A DNA stretch of 64,000 bases from Peptacetobacter sp900550335 (GCF_047528295.1 NZ_CP180001.1:930001-994000), one strand, 5' to 3'; numbered from the stretch's first letter, positions 23,934-33,826 are shown. Program-made: numbers and translations. Notes: a model not told the origin generated them from the letters alone.

Positions 23934-25703
23934 ATGAGCCAAGGAAAAGTAGTTAAAGTATCTGGACCACTTGTTGTTGCTGAAGGTATGCAGGAAGCCA
24001 ACATGTTTGACGTGGTTCGTGTCTCAGATGAGGGACTTATAGGTGAAATAATCGAGATGCGTGGAGATAAAGCATCTATTCAGGTATATGAAGAAACAGC
24101 AGGTCTTGGACCAGGAACAAAAGTTGTATCAACACATGCGCCTCTAAGCGTTGAACTTGGACCAGGGCTTATAGAAAATATGTACGACGGTATCCAGCGT
24201 CCACTAGAAAAAATGGTGGAAGTTGCAGGATCTAATATATCAAGAGGTATAGATGTTTCAGCAATAGACAGAGATAAAAAATGGGAATTTGTTCCTAAAG
24301 TAGCTGTTGGAGATGCTGTACAGACTGGAGATATAATAGGTACAGTTCAGGAAACTGTTGTTGTAGAACATAGAATAATGGTTCCTGTAGGAGTAAAAGG
24401 TACTGTTAAAGAAATAAAATCTGGTGAATTCACTGTAGAAGAAACAGTTTGTGTTCTTACTCTTGAAGATGGATCAGAAAAAGAATTAACTATGATGCAG
24501 AAATGGCCAGTCAGAGTTGCTAGACCATACAAAGAAAAACTAGTTCCAGATATGCCTCTAGTAACTGGACAGAGAGTTATAGATACAATGTTCCCTATAG
24601 CAAAAGGTGGGGTTGCAGCTGTACCGGGACCTTTCGGAAGTGGTAAAACAGTTGTTCAGCATCAGCTTGCTAAATGGGCAGACGCAGAAATAGTTGTTTA
24701 TATAGGTTGTGGTGAACGTGGAAACGAAATGACAGACGTTCTTCGTGAGTTCCCAGAACTTCAGGACCCTAAAACTGGTGAATCACTAATGAAGAGAACT
24801 ATACTTATAGCTAATACTTCAGATATGCCGGTTGCAGCCCGTGAAGCATCTATATACACAGGTATAACAATAGCAGAATACTTCAGAGATATGGGATACT
24901 CAGTAGCACTTATGGCAGACTCTACATCAAGATGGGCCGAAGCTCTTCGTGAAATGTCAGGACGTCTTGAAGAAATGCCAGGTGAAGAAGGTTACCCAGC
25001 TTACCTAGGATCTCGTCTAGCTCAGTTCTATGAAAGAGCTGGTAGAGTAGTAAGCTTAGGAACAGAAGGTAGAGAAGGTGCACTATCTGCAATAGGTGCC
25101 GTTTCACCTCCAGGTGGGGATACTTCTGAACCAGTTTCTCAGGCTACTCTTCGTATAGTAAAAGTATTCTGGGGACTAGATAGTGACCTTGCTTACAAAC
25201 GTCACTTCCCAGCTATAAACTGGTTATCAAGTTATTCTCTATATGTAGACAGATTAAACAAATGGTTCGACAAAAACGTTAATAAATACTGGTCAACAAA
25301 TAGAGCAGATGCTATGAAGTTACTTCAGGAAGAAGCAGAACTTCAGGAAATAGTACAGCTAGTTGGTGTGGATGCACTTTCATACTCAGATAGATTAAAA
25401 CTTGAAATAGCTAGAACAATACGTGAAGACTACTTACATCAGAATGCATTCCACGATGTAGATACATACTCTTCACTAAACAAACAGTTCCTATTATTAA
25501 GATTAATAATGTTATTCTACAACAGAAGTGCAGAAGCAATAGCAAACGGAGCTGATTTTGATAAATTAGTAGAACTTCCAGTAAGAGAAAGAATAGGAAG
25601 ATTTAAATACGTAGAAGAAAAAGACGTAAATGAAGTTTACGCAGCAATAGATGAAGAAATGGTAAGTTGCTTAGCAGACTTAACAGCTAAGGAGGTGGAG
25701 TAA
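23934..25703 (+). CDS. ntpA: V-type ATP synthase catalytic subunit A
   Basis: 589-aa catalytic subunit. Walker A GPFGSGKT is at 232-239; the bulge domain insert characteristic of V/A-type A subunits lies about 110-190; the catalytic glutamate lies in GCGERGNE, and SRWAEALREMSGRLEEMPG is fully conserved. The start ATGAGCCAAGG at 23934 follows a gap of 47 bases after ntpG and a weak AACGGTG site. Its stop abuts the ntpB start. Almost all glutamines are CAG, typical of the highly expressed genes here. Confidence 0.97.
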   Translation: MSQGKVVKVSGPLVVAEGMQEANMFDVVRVSDEGLIGEIIEMRGDKASIQVYEETAGLGPGTKVVSTHAPLSVELGPGLIENMYDGIQRPLEKMVEVAGSNISRGIDVSAIDRDKKWEFVPKVAVGDAVQTGDIIGTVQETVVVEHRIMVPVGVKGTVKEIKSGEFTVEETVCVLTLEDGSEKELTMMQKWPVRVARPYKEKLVPDMPLVTGQRVIDTMFPIAKGGVAAVPGPFGSGKTVVQHQLAKWADAEIVVYIGCGERGNEMTDVLREFPELQDPKTGESLMKRTILIANTSDMPVAAREASIYTGITIAEYFRDMGYSVALMADSTSRWAEALREMSGRLEEMPGEEGYPAYLGSRLAQFYERAGRVVSLGTEGREGALSAIGAVSPPGGDTSEPVSQATLRIVKVFWGLDSDLAYKRHFPAINWLSSYSLYVDRLNKWFDKNVNKYWSTNRADAMKLLQEEAELQEIVQLVGVDALSYSDRLKLEIARTIREDYLHQNAFHDVDTYSSLNKQFLLLRLIMLFYNRSAEAIANGADFDKLVELPVRERIGRFKYVEEKDVNEVYAAIDEEMVSCLADLTAKEVE

Positions 25704-27098
25704 TTGATAAAAGAGTATAAGACTATTGCAGAAGTGGCCGGACCACTTATGCTTGTTAAAGACGTAGAAGGAGTAACATACGATGAACTTGGAGAAATAG
25801 AACTTCCTTCTGGTGAAAAAAGAAGATGTAAAGTACTAGAAGTTAATGGAAATAATGCTCTTGTTCAGTTATTCGAAAACTCAGCAGGTATAAACCTAGC
25901 TGACAGTAAGGTAAGATTCCTTGGACATGGTATGGAACTTGCCGTATCAGAAGAAATGTTAGGTAGAGTATTCGATGGTATGGGTAGACCAAAAGATGGT
26001 GGCCCAGACATAATACCAGAAATGAAATTAGATATAAATGGGTTACCTATGAACCCTGCAGCTCGTGACTATCCGTCTGAATTCATACAGACTGGTGTAT
26101 CTGCAATAGATGGACTAAACACATTAGTTAGAGGACAGAAACTTCCTATATTCTCAGGATCAGGTCTTCCTCATGCAGAACTAGCATCTCAGATAGCTAG
26201 ACAGGCTCAGGTTCTTAACAGTGAATCTAACTTCGCGGTTGTATTCGCTGCAATGGGTATAACATACGAAGAAGCAGATTACTTCGTATCTGACTTCAAA
26301 AGAACAGGTGCGATAGATAGAACAGTACTATTCATGAACTTAGCAAATGACCCTGCTGTTGAACGTATATCTACTCCACGTATGGCGTTAACAGCTGCAG
26401 AATATCTTGCATTTGAAAAACACATGCACGTACTAGTAATATTAACAGATATAACAAACTACGCAGAAGCTCTTCGTGAAGTATCTGCAGCAAGAAAAGA
26501 AGTTCCAGGTAGAAGAGGTTATCCAGGATACCTATATACTGACCTTGCTACAATGTATGAAAGAGCTGGTAGAAAACTTGGCTGTGAAGGTTCAATAACA
26601 ATGATACCTATATTAACAATGCCAGAAGATGATAAAACTCATCCAATACCAGACTTAACTGGATACATCACAGAAGGACAGATAATACTTTCTCGTGAAC
26701 TTTATCGTAAAGGTGTTACACCACCAATAAACGTACTTCCTTCACTATCTCGTCTAAAAGACAAAGGTATAGGTAAAGGAAAAACTAGAGAAGACCATGC
26801 AGACACAATGAACCAGTTATTCGCTGCATATGCTCGTGGTAAAGAAGCTAAAGAGCTTATGTCAATACTTGGTGAAGCTGCACTTACAAACATAGATAAA
26901 AAGTATGCAAAATTTGCCGATGCTTTTGAAATGGAATATGTAAATCAGGGATACGAAACTAATAGATCAATAGAAGAAACTCTTGAAATAGGATGGAAAT
27001 TATTAACTATACTTCCTAAGAGTGAGTTAAAACGTATAAAAGATGCTAACATAGAAAAATACTACCCTGAAGAAACATATGATCCAGATGCTAAATAA
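25704..27098 (+). CDS. ntpB: V-type ATP synthase subunit B
   Basis: 464-aa non-catalytic nucleotide-site subunit, lacking a true Walker A lysine motif (SGSGLPHAELASQIARQ in its place) as in all V/A B subunits. The B-signature PGYLYTDLATMYERAGR is present. The start is TTG 25704, directly after the ntpA stop, with AGGAGGTGGAG eight bases upstream inside ntpA. Confidence 0.96.
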   Translation: MIKEYKTIAEVAGPLMLVKDVEGVTYDELGEIELPSGEKRRCKVLEVNGNNALVQLFENSAGINLADSKVRFLGHGMELAVSEEMLGRVFDGMGRPKDGGPDIIPEMKLDINGLPMNPAARDYPSEFIQTGVSAIDGLNTLVRGQKLPIFSGSGLPHAELASQIARQAQVLNSESNFAVVFAAMGITYEEADYFVSDFKRTGAIDRTVLFMNLANDPAVERISTPRMALTAAEYLAFEKHMHVLVILTDITNYAEALREVSAARKEVPGRRGYPGYLYTDLATMYERAGRKLGCEGSITMIPILTMPEDDKTHPIPDLTGYITEGQIILSRELYRKGVTPPINVLPSLSRLKDKGIGKGKTREDHADTMNQLFAAYARGKEAKELMSILGEAALTNIDKKYAKFADAFEMEYVNQGYETNRSIEETLEIGWKLLTILPKSELKRIKDANIEKYYPEETYDPDAK

Positions 27099-27116
27099 AA
27101 GAAGGGGGAGTAGGCT

Positions 27117-27821
27117 ATGGCAAGACTAAATGTAAATCCTACCAGAATGGTACTTGCTTCTTTAAAAAAGCGTCTGAGTGTTGCCAGTAGAGGACATAAA
27201 CTTCTAAAAGACAAACGTGATGAGCTAATGAAAACCTTCTTAGATTTAGCAAGAGAAAATAAGGTTTTACGTGAAGAAGTTGAAATAATGATAAGCGGTG
27301 TTTATCAGAATTTCAGTATAGCAAATGCTGTAATGTCATCACAGGCTGTTGAAGAAGCACTTATGTATCCAAAACAGGGTGTAATAGTAAACGTTGATAA
27401 AAAGAACGTAATGAGTGTTGATGTACCAGTATTTGACTTTGAAACAACTACAAATGATGTTACAGACATATACTCATATGGATTTGCAACAACTTCAGGA
27501 GAATTAGATGCTGCGATAAGTGAATTATCTAGGGTATTCCCAATAATGCTAAAACTAGCAGCTATGGAAAAAGAAGCAAATCTACTTGCTGATGAAATCG
27601 AAAAAACAAGACGTCGTGTTAATGCACTTGAATATGTAATGATACCTCAGCTTCAGGAAACTATCAAATACATAACAATGAAACTTGACGAAAATGAAAG
27701 AGGAAATCAGACAAGACTTATGAAAGTTAAAGATATGATGCTTAACGAAGCCATTGAAGAAAAAAGAGCTCAAGACGAAGCAATGTTTAATGAGTATAAA
27801 GAAAAGCATCATGAACAATAA
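27117..27821 (+). CDS. ntpD: V-type ATP synthase subunit D (central shaft)
   Basis: 234-aa protein with two long terminal helices forming the coiled-coil rotor shaft. Typical features are the NVNPTRMVLASLKKRLSVA opening and the ETIKYITMKLDENERGNQTR-type C-terminal helix. GGGGGAG precedes ATG 27117. Last gene of the operon, followed by a terminator at 27833. Confidence 0.94.
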   Translation: MARLNVNPTRMVLASLKKRLSVASRGHKLLKDKRDELMKTFLDLARENKVLREEVEIMISGVYQNFSIANAVMSSQAVEEALMYPKQGVIVNVDKKNVMSVDVPVFDFETTTNDVTDIYSYGFATTSGELDAAISELSRVFPIMLKLAAMEKEANLLADEIEKTRRRVNALEYVMIPQLQETIKYITMKLDENERGNQTRLMKVKDMMLNEAIEEKRAQDEAMFNEYKEKHHEQ

Positions 27822-27832
27822 TAGAATTAATC

Positions 27833-27863
27833 AGGCTGTTGCAATTTTTGCAACAGCCTTTTT
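27833..27863 (+). terminator. Terminator of the V-ATPase operon
   Basis: AGGCTGTTGCAA and TTGCAACAGCCT form a perfect 12-bp stem with a three-base loop and T tail. The same GGCTGTTGCAA stem recurs at 39143, 4732 and 43009. Confidence 0.9.
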
Positions 27864-28083
27864 AATTCTATTATTTGTTCTTTTAAGTATGAAATGAAGT
27901 TGAAAAATGAGAATGAGATTTATATTTGTATGCTTATTGTAATGAAGATAAAAAGTCTATATGGTATAATTAAAAAGAAGTGAAATGTAATGAAAAAGAG
28001 GAAAAAGTTAAAGTTTATAGAGAACAAAAGTAAAAAATAGAATAGAATTAAAAAGAAGTTCAATATAAGAAAGAAGGAAAATT

Positions 28084-28770
28084 ATGCTTCCTAAAAGAGT
28101 AAGACAATTCATAATGAATTTGACTGATAGAATAAATGAAGATGATTATAAGTATGTAGAATCAAAACTAAATAAGAAAGAGTATGAAATTTTTAATGCT
28201 ATCTCAAAATCCGAGCAAAAGCACAGTGTCAGGGTGGCTAAAGAGATAGAAAATATAATAGATGAATTAAAAAAAGGAAATAATTTTGAAGGTGGCTACA
28301 CACTTACAAATGGGGAAATATTGGATAAGGAAACAATATTTTCTGCAAAAGAAGATCTTATAAAAAATGAAGAGATGCTTATAAAAGTAGGGCTTTTGCA
28401 CGATGTAGGAAAAAGTAGACAGAAAATAAATATAATAGACAAATCGATAATAGTTATACTAAATAAATTGACTAGTGGAAAACTTAGAAATATTAATCTT
28501 AAAAAAATTCAATGCTATTACAATCATTCAGAATATAGCTACGAAATATTGAAAGAAATAAATGTAAATAACGTTTTTTTAGAGGTTGTAAGGAATCATC
28601 ATAATGAATATTATTCAGGGAAAAAACATTCAAATGAAGAATATTCAAATGAAAATTATTTAAATAAAAATTATTCAAATAAAAATTATTCAAATAAAGA
28701 TTGTGGAAATGAAGAGTATTACCTGGGAAATATAATTAAATTTTTCCAGGGAGTAGATGATGGAAATTAA
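28084..28770 (+). CDS. HD-domain putative phosphohydrolase with C-terminal tandem repeat
   Basis: 228-aa protein with HD-superfamily metal residues: H47 (KHSVRVA), H106-D107 (LLHDVGK), H148 and H172/H173 (RNHHNEY). Such proteins act on nucleotides or cyclic dinucleotides; no specific substrate can be named. Residues 181-212 are a low-complexity run of five-residue units like YSNKN, encoded by 15-base repeats at about 28624-28719. Changes in unit number would keep the frame. ATG 28084 follows AGAAGGA. The gene is 43 bases ahead of the pepD homologue and may be co-transcribed with it. Confidence 0.75.
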   Translation: MLPKRVRQFIMNLTDRINEDDYKYVESKLNKKEYEIFNAISKSEQKHSVRVAKEIENIIDELKKGNNFEGGYTLTNGEILDKETIFSAKEDLIKNEEMLIKVGLLHDVGKSRQKINIIDKSIIVILNKLTSGKLRNINLKKIQCYYNHSEYSYEILKEINVNNVFLEVVRNHHNEYYSGKKHSNEEYSNENYLNKNYSNKNYSNKDCGNEEYYLGNIIKFFQGVDDGN

Positions 28771-28812
28771 AATATAGATTGGAAATTAAAATATAGAAAT
28801 CGAGGTGTCAAT

Positions 28813-30474
28813 ATGTCTAATACAAAATTAAATATAGATAGCTTAAAAAACAAATTGAACTCAGATGCGTTTAAAAATAATATAGAAAAAATATCAACAG
28901 TTGACTCTTTAATAGAATACCTAAAATCTGAAAACATGGAGTATAAGACGTATGAATGCTTCAAAATGATTTCGGATATACCTAGAAATTCTGGAAAAGA
29001 AAAGGCAGTAAGCGATTTTATAAAAAAATTCGCTGAAGATAGAGGATATAAAACTTATCAAGATGAGTTTCATAATGTAATTGTGTATGTGCCTGCATCT
29101 GAGGGAATGGAAGATAGGGATTCTGTGATGATACAGGGACATACTGACATGGTCTGTGTAAAAGAAAGTGGAAATGTGCATAACTTTGATACAGATTCGC
29201 TTGAATTATACACAGAAAATGGAATGCTCAGAGCAAAGGGGACAACTCTTGGCGGCGACGATGGAATAGCAGTCGCATATATGATGAGCATAATGGATAA
29301 TAAAAAAATAAAACATCCAGCATTAGAATGCGTATTTACATCAGATGAAGAGGGAAGTTTTATAGGGGCAGAAAATTTAGATACGAGTAAGCTAAAATCT
29401 AAAACTCTTATAAACATAGACTCTGAGGAGGAAGATGTAATAATTGCTAGTTGTGCTGGGGGAATGGCATTTGAAAATAGAATAAAATTCGAAAGAGTAG
29501 AGTCGAAATTAGAAAATCCAGTAGCTTTTAAATTAAAAATATCTGGGTTAAAAGGTGGACATTCTGGATCTGATATACACAGAGGAAGAGCTAATGCGAT
29601 AAAATTAGCAGCTGAAGTGTTGGAAAATATTATGATTGATAATATAGAATTTGAGCTTGTGTCTATAGAATCTGGAGAAGCTCCAAACGTAATACCTTCT
29701 AAATCTGAAACAGTGATACTTGTAGAAGGAAAAGATTTAGAAAATGTAGAGGCAAGTGTTGAAAAATCAAAAGGAACTATAATAAAAGAATACGCAAACT
29801 CTGAGTATAGAATAAAAATAGAAGTAGAAAAATTAAAGTTAGATAAAATAGAGTTAGAAAAATTGGATTCAGAGAAAGTAGAACTAGAAAGATTGGAATT
29901 AAAAAATATAGATTTAGAAAATGTAGAATCTAAAAAAGTAGGTCAAGAGGATTTAAGAGTAGTAGAAAAATCTGCAAAAGATAGACTAATTTCTTGGATT
30001 AAGATGTTTAAAAATGGAGTATTGACAATGAGCGAGGATATAGAGGACTTGGTTGAATCATCTGACAACCTAGGAACTATAACTACTTTAGATGAGGAAA
30101 TAATAATATTAAATGAATGCAGAAGTTGTTCAGATTTAAAAATAAGCGAAATAAAATCTGATATGGAAAAACTTTCAAATGATACAAATACAGAAATGGA
30201 AAAAAAATACTCTTATCCAGGTTGGGCATTTAGACAAGAGTCTGAATTAAGAAAATCATTTAATGAAAGTGTAGAAAAAATATACGGAAGAAAATCTAAG
30301 GAATTGGCAGTACATTCTGGGCTAGAGGTTGGATTCTTTGTGGATGGCGTAGAGGGATTGGATGCAATATCAATTGGGCCAAACATGATAGATATACACA
30401 CTCCAGAAGAGAAATTGGATATAATTTCGGCGTTAAAAATATGGTATGCGTTATTGGATTTTATTGCAAAATAA
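28813..30474 (+). CDS. pepD: PepD-type aminoacyl-histidine dipeptidase (M20C) with coiled-coil insert
   Basis: Zinc dipeptidase for Xaa-His and other short peptides. Metal and catalytic residues are present: H110 and D112 (QGHTDMV), D149/D150 (LGGDDG), E179/E180 (SDEEG), the dimerisation-domain GGHSGSDIHRGRAN at 248-261, and a C-terminal histidine in AVHSGLEVG. At 553 aa it is some 70 residues longer than usual. About 30 extra residues lie at the N-terminus, and at about 338-380 there is a highly charged run of repeated KLELEK-like units inside the second domain. The DNA there is repetitive, so this looks like repeat expansion. ATG 28813 follows GAGGTG. Confidence 0.88.
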   Translation: MSNTKLNIDSLKNKLNSDAFKNNIEKISTVDSLIEYLKSENMEYKTYECFKMISDIPRNSGKEKAVSDFIKKFAEDRGYKTYQDEFHNVIVYVPASEGMEDRDSVMIQGHTDMVCVKESGNVHNFDTDSLELYTENGMLRAKGTTLGGDDGIAVAYMMSIMDNKKIKHPALECVFTSDEEGSFIGAENLDTSKLKSKTLINIDSEEEDVIIASCAGGMAFENRIKFERVESKLENPVAFKLKISGLKGGHSGSDIHRGRANAIKLAAEVLENIMIDNIEFELVSIESGEAPNVIPSKSETVILVEGKDLENVEASVEKSKGTIIKEYANSEYRIKIEVEKLKLDKIELEKLDSEKVELERLELKNIDLENVESKKVGQEDLRVVEKSAKDRLISWIKMFKNGVLTMSEDIEDLVESSDNLGTITTLDEEIIILNECRSCSDLKISEIKSDMEKLSNDTNTEMEKKYSYPGWAFRQESELRKSFNESVEKIYGRKSKELAVHSGLEVGFFVDGVEGLDAISIGPNMIDIHTPEEKLDIISALKIWYALLDFIAK

Positions 30475-30489
30475 GGAAGAGCAATTAAG

Positions 30490-30600
30490 TATAGAAAGTA
30501 AGTACATATAAAAAATAATTGATTATAAAAAGCAAGTATGTATAAAAAATAGATTATAGAAAAAGCAAGTATGTATAAAAAATAGTAAAGTATAGAAAGT
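30490..30600 (+). repeat. Short direct repeats, unit about 30 bp
   Basis: Two to three copies of an AAGCAAGTATGTATAAAAAA unit between pepD and the methyltransferase gene, with a more degenerate copy (AAGTAAGTACATATAAAAAA) at the left. No promoter can be singled out. Confidence 0.7.
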
Positions 30601-30638
30601 AATGAAAATTAACGAATTATAAAAAAGGAGAAGTTACT

Positions 30639-31808
30639 GTGGAAGAATTAAAAAATGCTATAAAAGAAATAGCAAACTCAAAGCCATACAAAATAGTTAT
30701 AAGCAATAGAAAAAATAAAGATGTGGAATACAAAAAAGTAAATATAAACCTAAAAGAAGCAAAGGGAAGAGAATTCTATCAGGTTGAAAAATTCACTGAA
30801 AAACAGGTATTTCATGAAAATATTGAAATATCTAGCTTAGAATCTAAGATATTTGAATTTATGGAAGAGGATTTTAAACAGCTAGATGCTTGGTCAGAAG
30901 AAGAAACTTTCAACATAAAAATATCTAAAAAGGGAAAAGTGTTCTTTGGAAAAAAAGGTGGAAGTAATGCGACAAAGGCTAAACGGTCAAAATCGCACAA
31001 CAAAGAAAAAGAATACATAATAAAAGAGGGAATGAATGTACCTGCCTTAGTTGATTTAGGCGTATTTACAAAAGAAGGAAAAGTTGTAAAATCTAAGTAC
31101 GATAAATACAAACAGATAAATAAATTCATCGAATTAATAGACCACGAAATAAGAAAAAATGACTACAAAGAGCTTACAATCTTGGACTTTGGATGTGGAA
31201 AATCTTACTTAACATTTGTACTTTACTACTACTTTGTAGAAATAAAGAAAATAAATGTAAAAATGATAGGTCTTGATTTAAAAGAAGATGTAATAAAAAA
31301 ATGTAATGAAATCGCAAAAAGATACAACTACGAAAATCTTCACTTTGAACTAGGAGATATTAATGGATATAAGTACAACAACAAGGTCGATATGGTGATA
31401 ACACTTCATGCATGCGATACAGCTACAGATTATGCACTTTATAATGCAATAAAATGGAACACGAAGATGATATTCTCAGTGCCTTGTTGCCAACATGAGT
31501 TAAACGCTCAGATGAAATCAGAGGATTTATCGATACTTACAAATTATGGAATAATACAAGAAAGAGTGGCAGCACTTATGACGGATGCGATAAGAGCAAA
31601 TCTGCTTGAAAGTGTAGGATATAAAACTCAACTACTTGAATTTATAGACATAGCACATTCACCTAAAAATATATTAGTTAGAGCTGTAAAATCAAATATA
31701 TCAAAAGAAAAAAGAGAAAAAGCTTTAAAAGAAGTGGATAATCTTATGAAAGAATTTAACTTTGATCAGACATTATATAGACTTTTAAAAGAGGATAATC
31801 TTATATAA
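30639..31808 (+). CDS. SAM-dependent methyltransferase, Methyltransf_32 (METTL25-like) family
   Basis: 389 aa. The N-terminal half (1-160) is a lysine-rich unknown domain; the C-terminal half holds a class I methyltransferase with SAM motif I LDFGCGKSYLTF, an acidic motif II GLDLKED and a TLHACDTATDYAL segment diagnostic of Methyltransf_32, then VPCCQHELN. Proteins of this type are thought to modify RNA, but the target of bacterial members is unknown to me. The start is GTG 30639 behind AAAGGAG. It stands alone with AT-rich flanks. Confidence 0.82.
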   Translation: MEELKNAIKEIANSKPYKIVISNRKNKDVEYKKVNINLKEAKGREFYQVEKFTEKQVFHENIEISSLESKIFEFMEEDFKQLDAWSEEETFNIKISKKGKVFFGKKGGSNATKAKRSKSHNKEKEYIIKEGMNVPALVDLGVFTKEGKVVKSKYDKYKQINKFIELIDHEIRKNDYKELTILDFGCGKSYLTFVLYYYFVEIKKINVKMIGLDLKEDVIKKCNEIAKRYNYENLHFELGDINGYKYNNKVDMVITLHACDTATDYALYNAIKWNTKMIFSVPCCQHELNAQMKSEDLSILTNYGIIQERVAALMTDAIRANLLESVGYKTQLLEFIDIAHSPKNILVRAVKSNISKEKREKALKEVDNLMKEFNFDQTLYRLLKEDNLI

Positions 31809-31882
31809 GAGAAATAATAAAAATATAATTCAGACAGACTTAAATACCAATAAATTCTAAAAAAAGGAAAAGGGTGGAAAAA

Positions 31883-32716
31883 ATGATTACAATAATATCT
31901 CCAGCCAAAAATATGAGAAAATCTGATGACTGGAAAAATCTAATTGACGAAAATGAACTAAGTTGTCCAAAACTTTATGAAAAATCAAATGAAGTATTAA
32001 AGCACATGAAGGAGTACATCACTGAGGAAATACGGGCAATAATGAAGATAAAAGAAAATCTAGCCCAGTTAAACTATTGTAGATTCCAAAGAATGAAGCC
32101 TATATCTTGTTGTAAAGATTCTAAGAGTGGAAGTGAAAGTCCTAAATTTACAGGAAAAACTCCAGCTATATTTGCCTATGATGGAATACAATACAAAAGT
32201 ATAGCGCCAGAAAGTATTTCAAAAGAAGGTATAGAATTTTTAAACGAGCACCTTAGAATAATAAGCGGTCTTTATGGTGTGCTTAGACCTTTTGACATGA
32301 TAGACGAGTACAGACTTGAAATGCAGACAAAAGTAAAAGTAAACGACAAAGCGAATTTATACTCATTTTGGAATGGAAGTATATCAGGGAGCATATCTGA
32401 AGATTTAGGTGGAGAAGGAATAGTGCTTAATTTAGCATCAAAAGAATACAGCAAAACTGTTGAGAAGTATTTTGATAACAAGAAATCTGAATCAAAAGTA
32501 AAGCTAATAACTTGCACATTTAAAGTTGAAAAATCTGGAAAGCTAAAAGTTGAATCTACAGCTTCTAAAAAAGCTAGAGGGTACATGGTTAGATACATAG
32601 CCGAAAATAAAATAGACGATATAGAAGGTGTGAAAAGATTTGATTTAGATGAATTCAGATATTCTGAAGAAGAATCTACAGAAAAAGAATTGGTATTTGT
32701 AAAGAAGGTTGACTAA
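31883..32716 (+). CDS. yaaA: YaaA-family (DUF328) peroxide-stress DNA-binding protein
   Basis: About 277 aa; recognised by the opening MITIISPAKNM, by AYDGIQYKSI, SGLYGVLRPFD and the YRLEM and NLASKEY segments conserved throughout YaaA. E. coli YaaA limits free iron and protects DNA during H2O2 stress. Start ATG 31883 has AAGGGTGG upstream; the GTG at 31874 lies inside that site. A link to the desulfoferrodoxin in this window is only thematic, as the genes are 10 kb apart. Confidence 0.88.
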   Translation: MITIISPAKNMRKSDDWKNLIDENELSCPKLYEKSNEVLKHMKEYITEEIRAIMKIKENLAQLNYCRFQRMKPISCCKDSKSGSESPKFTGKTPAIFAYDGIQYKSIAPESISKEGIEFLNEHLRIISGLYGVLRPFDMIDEYRLEMQTKVKVNDKANLYSFWNGSISGSISEDLGGEGIVLNLASKEYSKTVEKYFDNKKSESKVKLITCTFKVEKSGKLKVESTASKKARGYMVRYIAENKIDDIEGVKRFDLDEFRYSEEESTEKELVFVKKVD

Positions 32717-32833
32717 CAGTTAAGATGTTTATAGATTTTATATAAAGATAGACTAAATTAAAACTAAAAATAAAATTCAAAGTAACACTAAACACAAAAA
32801 AAGAAGAAAAAATAGAGAAAAAAGGATGAAAAT

Positions 32834-33481
32834 ATGGAAAAAATAGCAGTAATAGCAGGAACACCTATAGACACTCTGATGGGTGCGGAGTTTCTAAAAA
32901 GTAAAGGACTAGAAACTGAGGAATTTCCGGTATCTGAAAATCCTGTTGAGCAGACAAAATTCCAGTCTATGCCACAGGAAACAAAAGAATTGGAAATGAA
33001 AAAAATAATAAAAACAATTAAATTTAAAGGAATAGAAAAAATATTAGTATATTGCAACTCTCTTAGCTCAGCGGTTGATATGGAAAAACTATCAAAAGAA
33101 GAAGAAATCGTGATAGTAACTCCAATGGATGCATACAAAAAAATAGCTGTAAACTACAACTCAGTAGGTGTATTTGCAGCGAACAACCAAGGACTTGCGG
33201 GAATAGAGAGAACAATAGTTGAAAAAAATAAAAACTGCAATGTAATAGGAATAGGAATACTGCCAGTCGTGTTGGATGTAGAAGCTAAAAAAGAAGCTAA
33301 AAACATAATAGCTGACAACCACCTTGACCTTGCAGTAGAATTCTTTGAGGAAAATAAGGTTGAAGCCATAATACTTGGATGCACTCATTTCCCTTACTTT
33401 GAAAAAGAATTAAAAAAATGCACAAAACTAGAAATAATAAATCCATCAGAAACAATGCATAAAATTCTGATAGAATCTTAA
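32834..33481 (+). CDS. Aspartate/glutamate racemase-family protein
   Basis: 215 aa, two-domain racemase fold with the pair of catalytic cysteines C74 (VYCNSLSSA) and C183 (LGCTHFPYF). It is shorter than MurI (about 265 aa) and lacks the usual MurI N-terminus, so an amino-acid racemase or a homologue of unknown substrate is more likely than the essential glutamate racemase. ATG 32834 follows AAAGGATG. Ends 36 bases before hairpin repeat D. Confidence 0.8.
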   Translation: MEKIAVIAGTPIDTLMGAEFLKSKGLETEEFPVSENPVEQTKFQSMPQETKELEMKKIIKTIKFKGIEKILVYCNSLSSAVDMEKLSKEEEIVIVTPMDAYKKIAVNYNSVGVFAANNQGLAGIERTIVEKNKNCNVIGIGILPVVLDVEAKKEAKNIIADNHLDLAVEFFEENKVEAIILGCTHFPYFEKELKKCTKLEIINPSETMHKILIES

Positions 33482-33517
33482 AAATAAATGGCAATGTTTA
33501 TAACTACATATTTTAGG

Positions 33518-33616
33518 GAAAACTCTTTTGGCTCGAATAATAGTAACCTCCTCTCCAGGCGAACAAGTCGCATTGTCGAGTTCAGTTTACTATTATCCTA
33601 ACCAAATCGAGTTTTC
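33518..33616 (+). repeat. Hairpin repeat D (short form)
   Basis: Outer arms GAAAACTC (33518) and GAGTTTTC (33609-33616), continuing as an AATAATAGTAA / TTACTATTAT stem. Core CTCCAGGC (33553-33560), a ten-base inner hairpin (GCGA with TCGC closing) and CATTGTCG (33571-33578). It lies 36 bases after the racemase stop in the same sense. Weaker complementarity may extend to about 33492 and 33645. Confidence 0.85.
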
Positions 33617-33826
33617 TACAAAAATAACTGTGCTACACATTATATTTATCTCAGATATTAAAATTTTCACCAGAAAAGTTGGTAAAAGAGTTTAAAGTGT
33701 ATAAAAACTTATATTAATTTTTTATTACTTTCTACTATTGATGTTTTTATCAACATTTTGGATTGAAGGTTATTTGAAAAGTTTGATAATCTTTGATGAG
33801 CTACGGTGTGCAAAAGAGATAAAATT

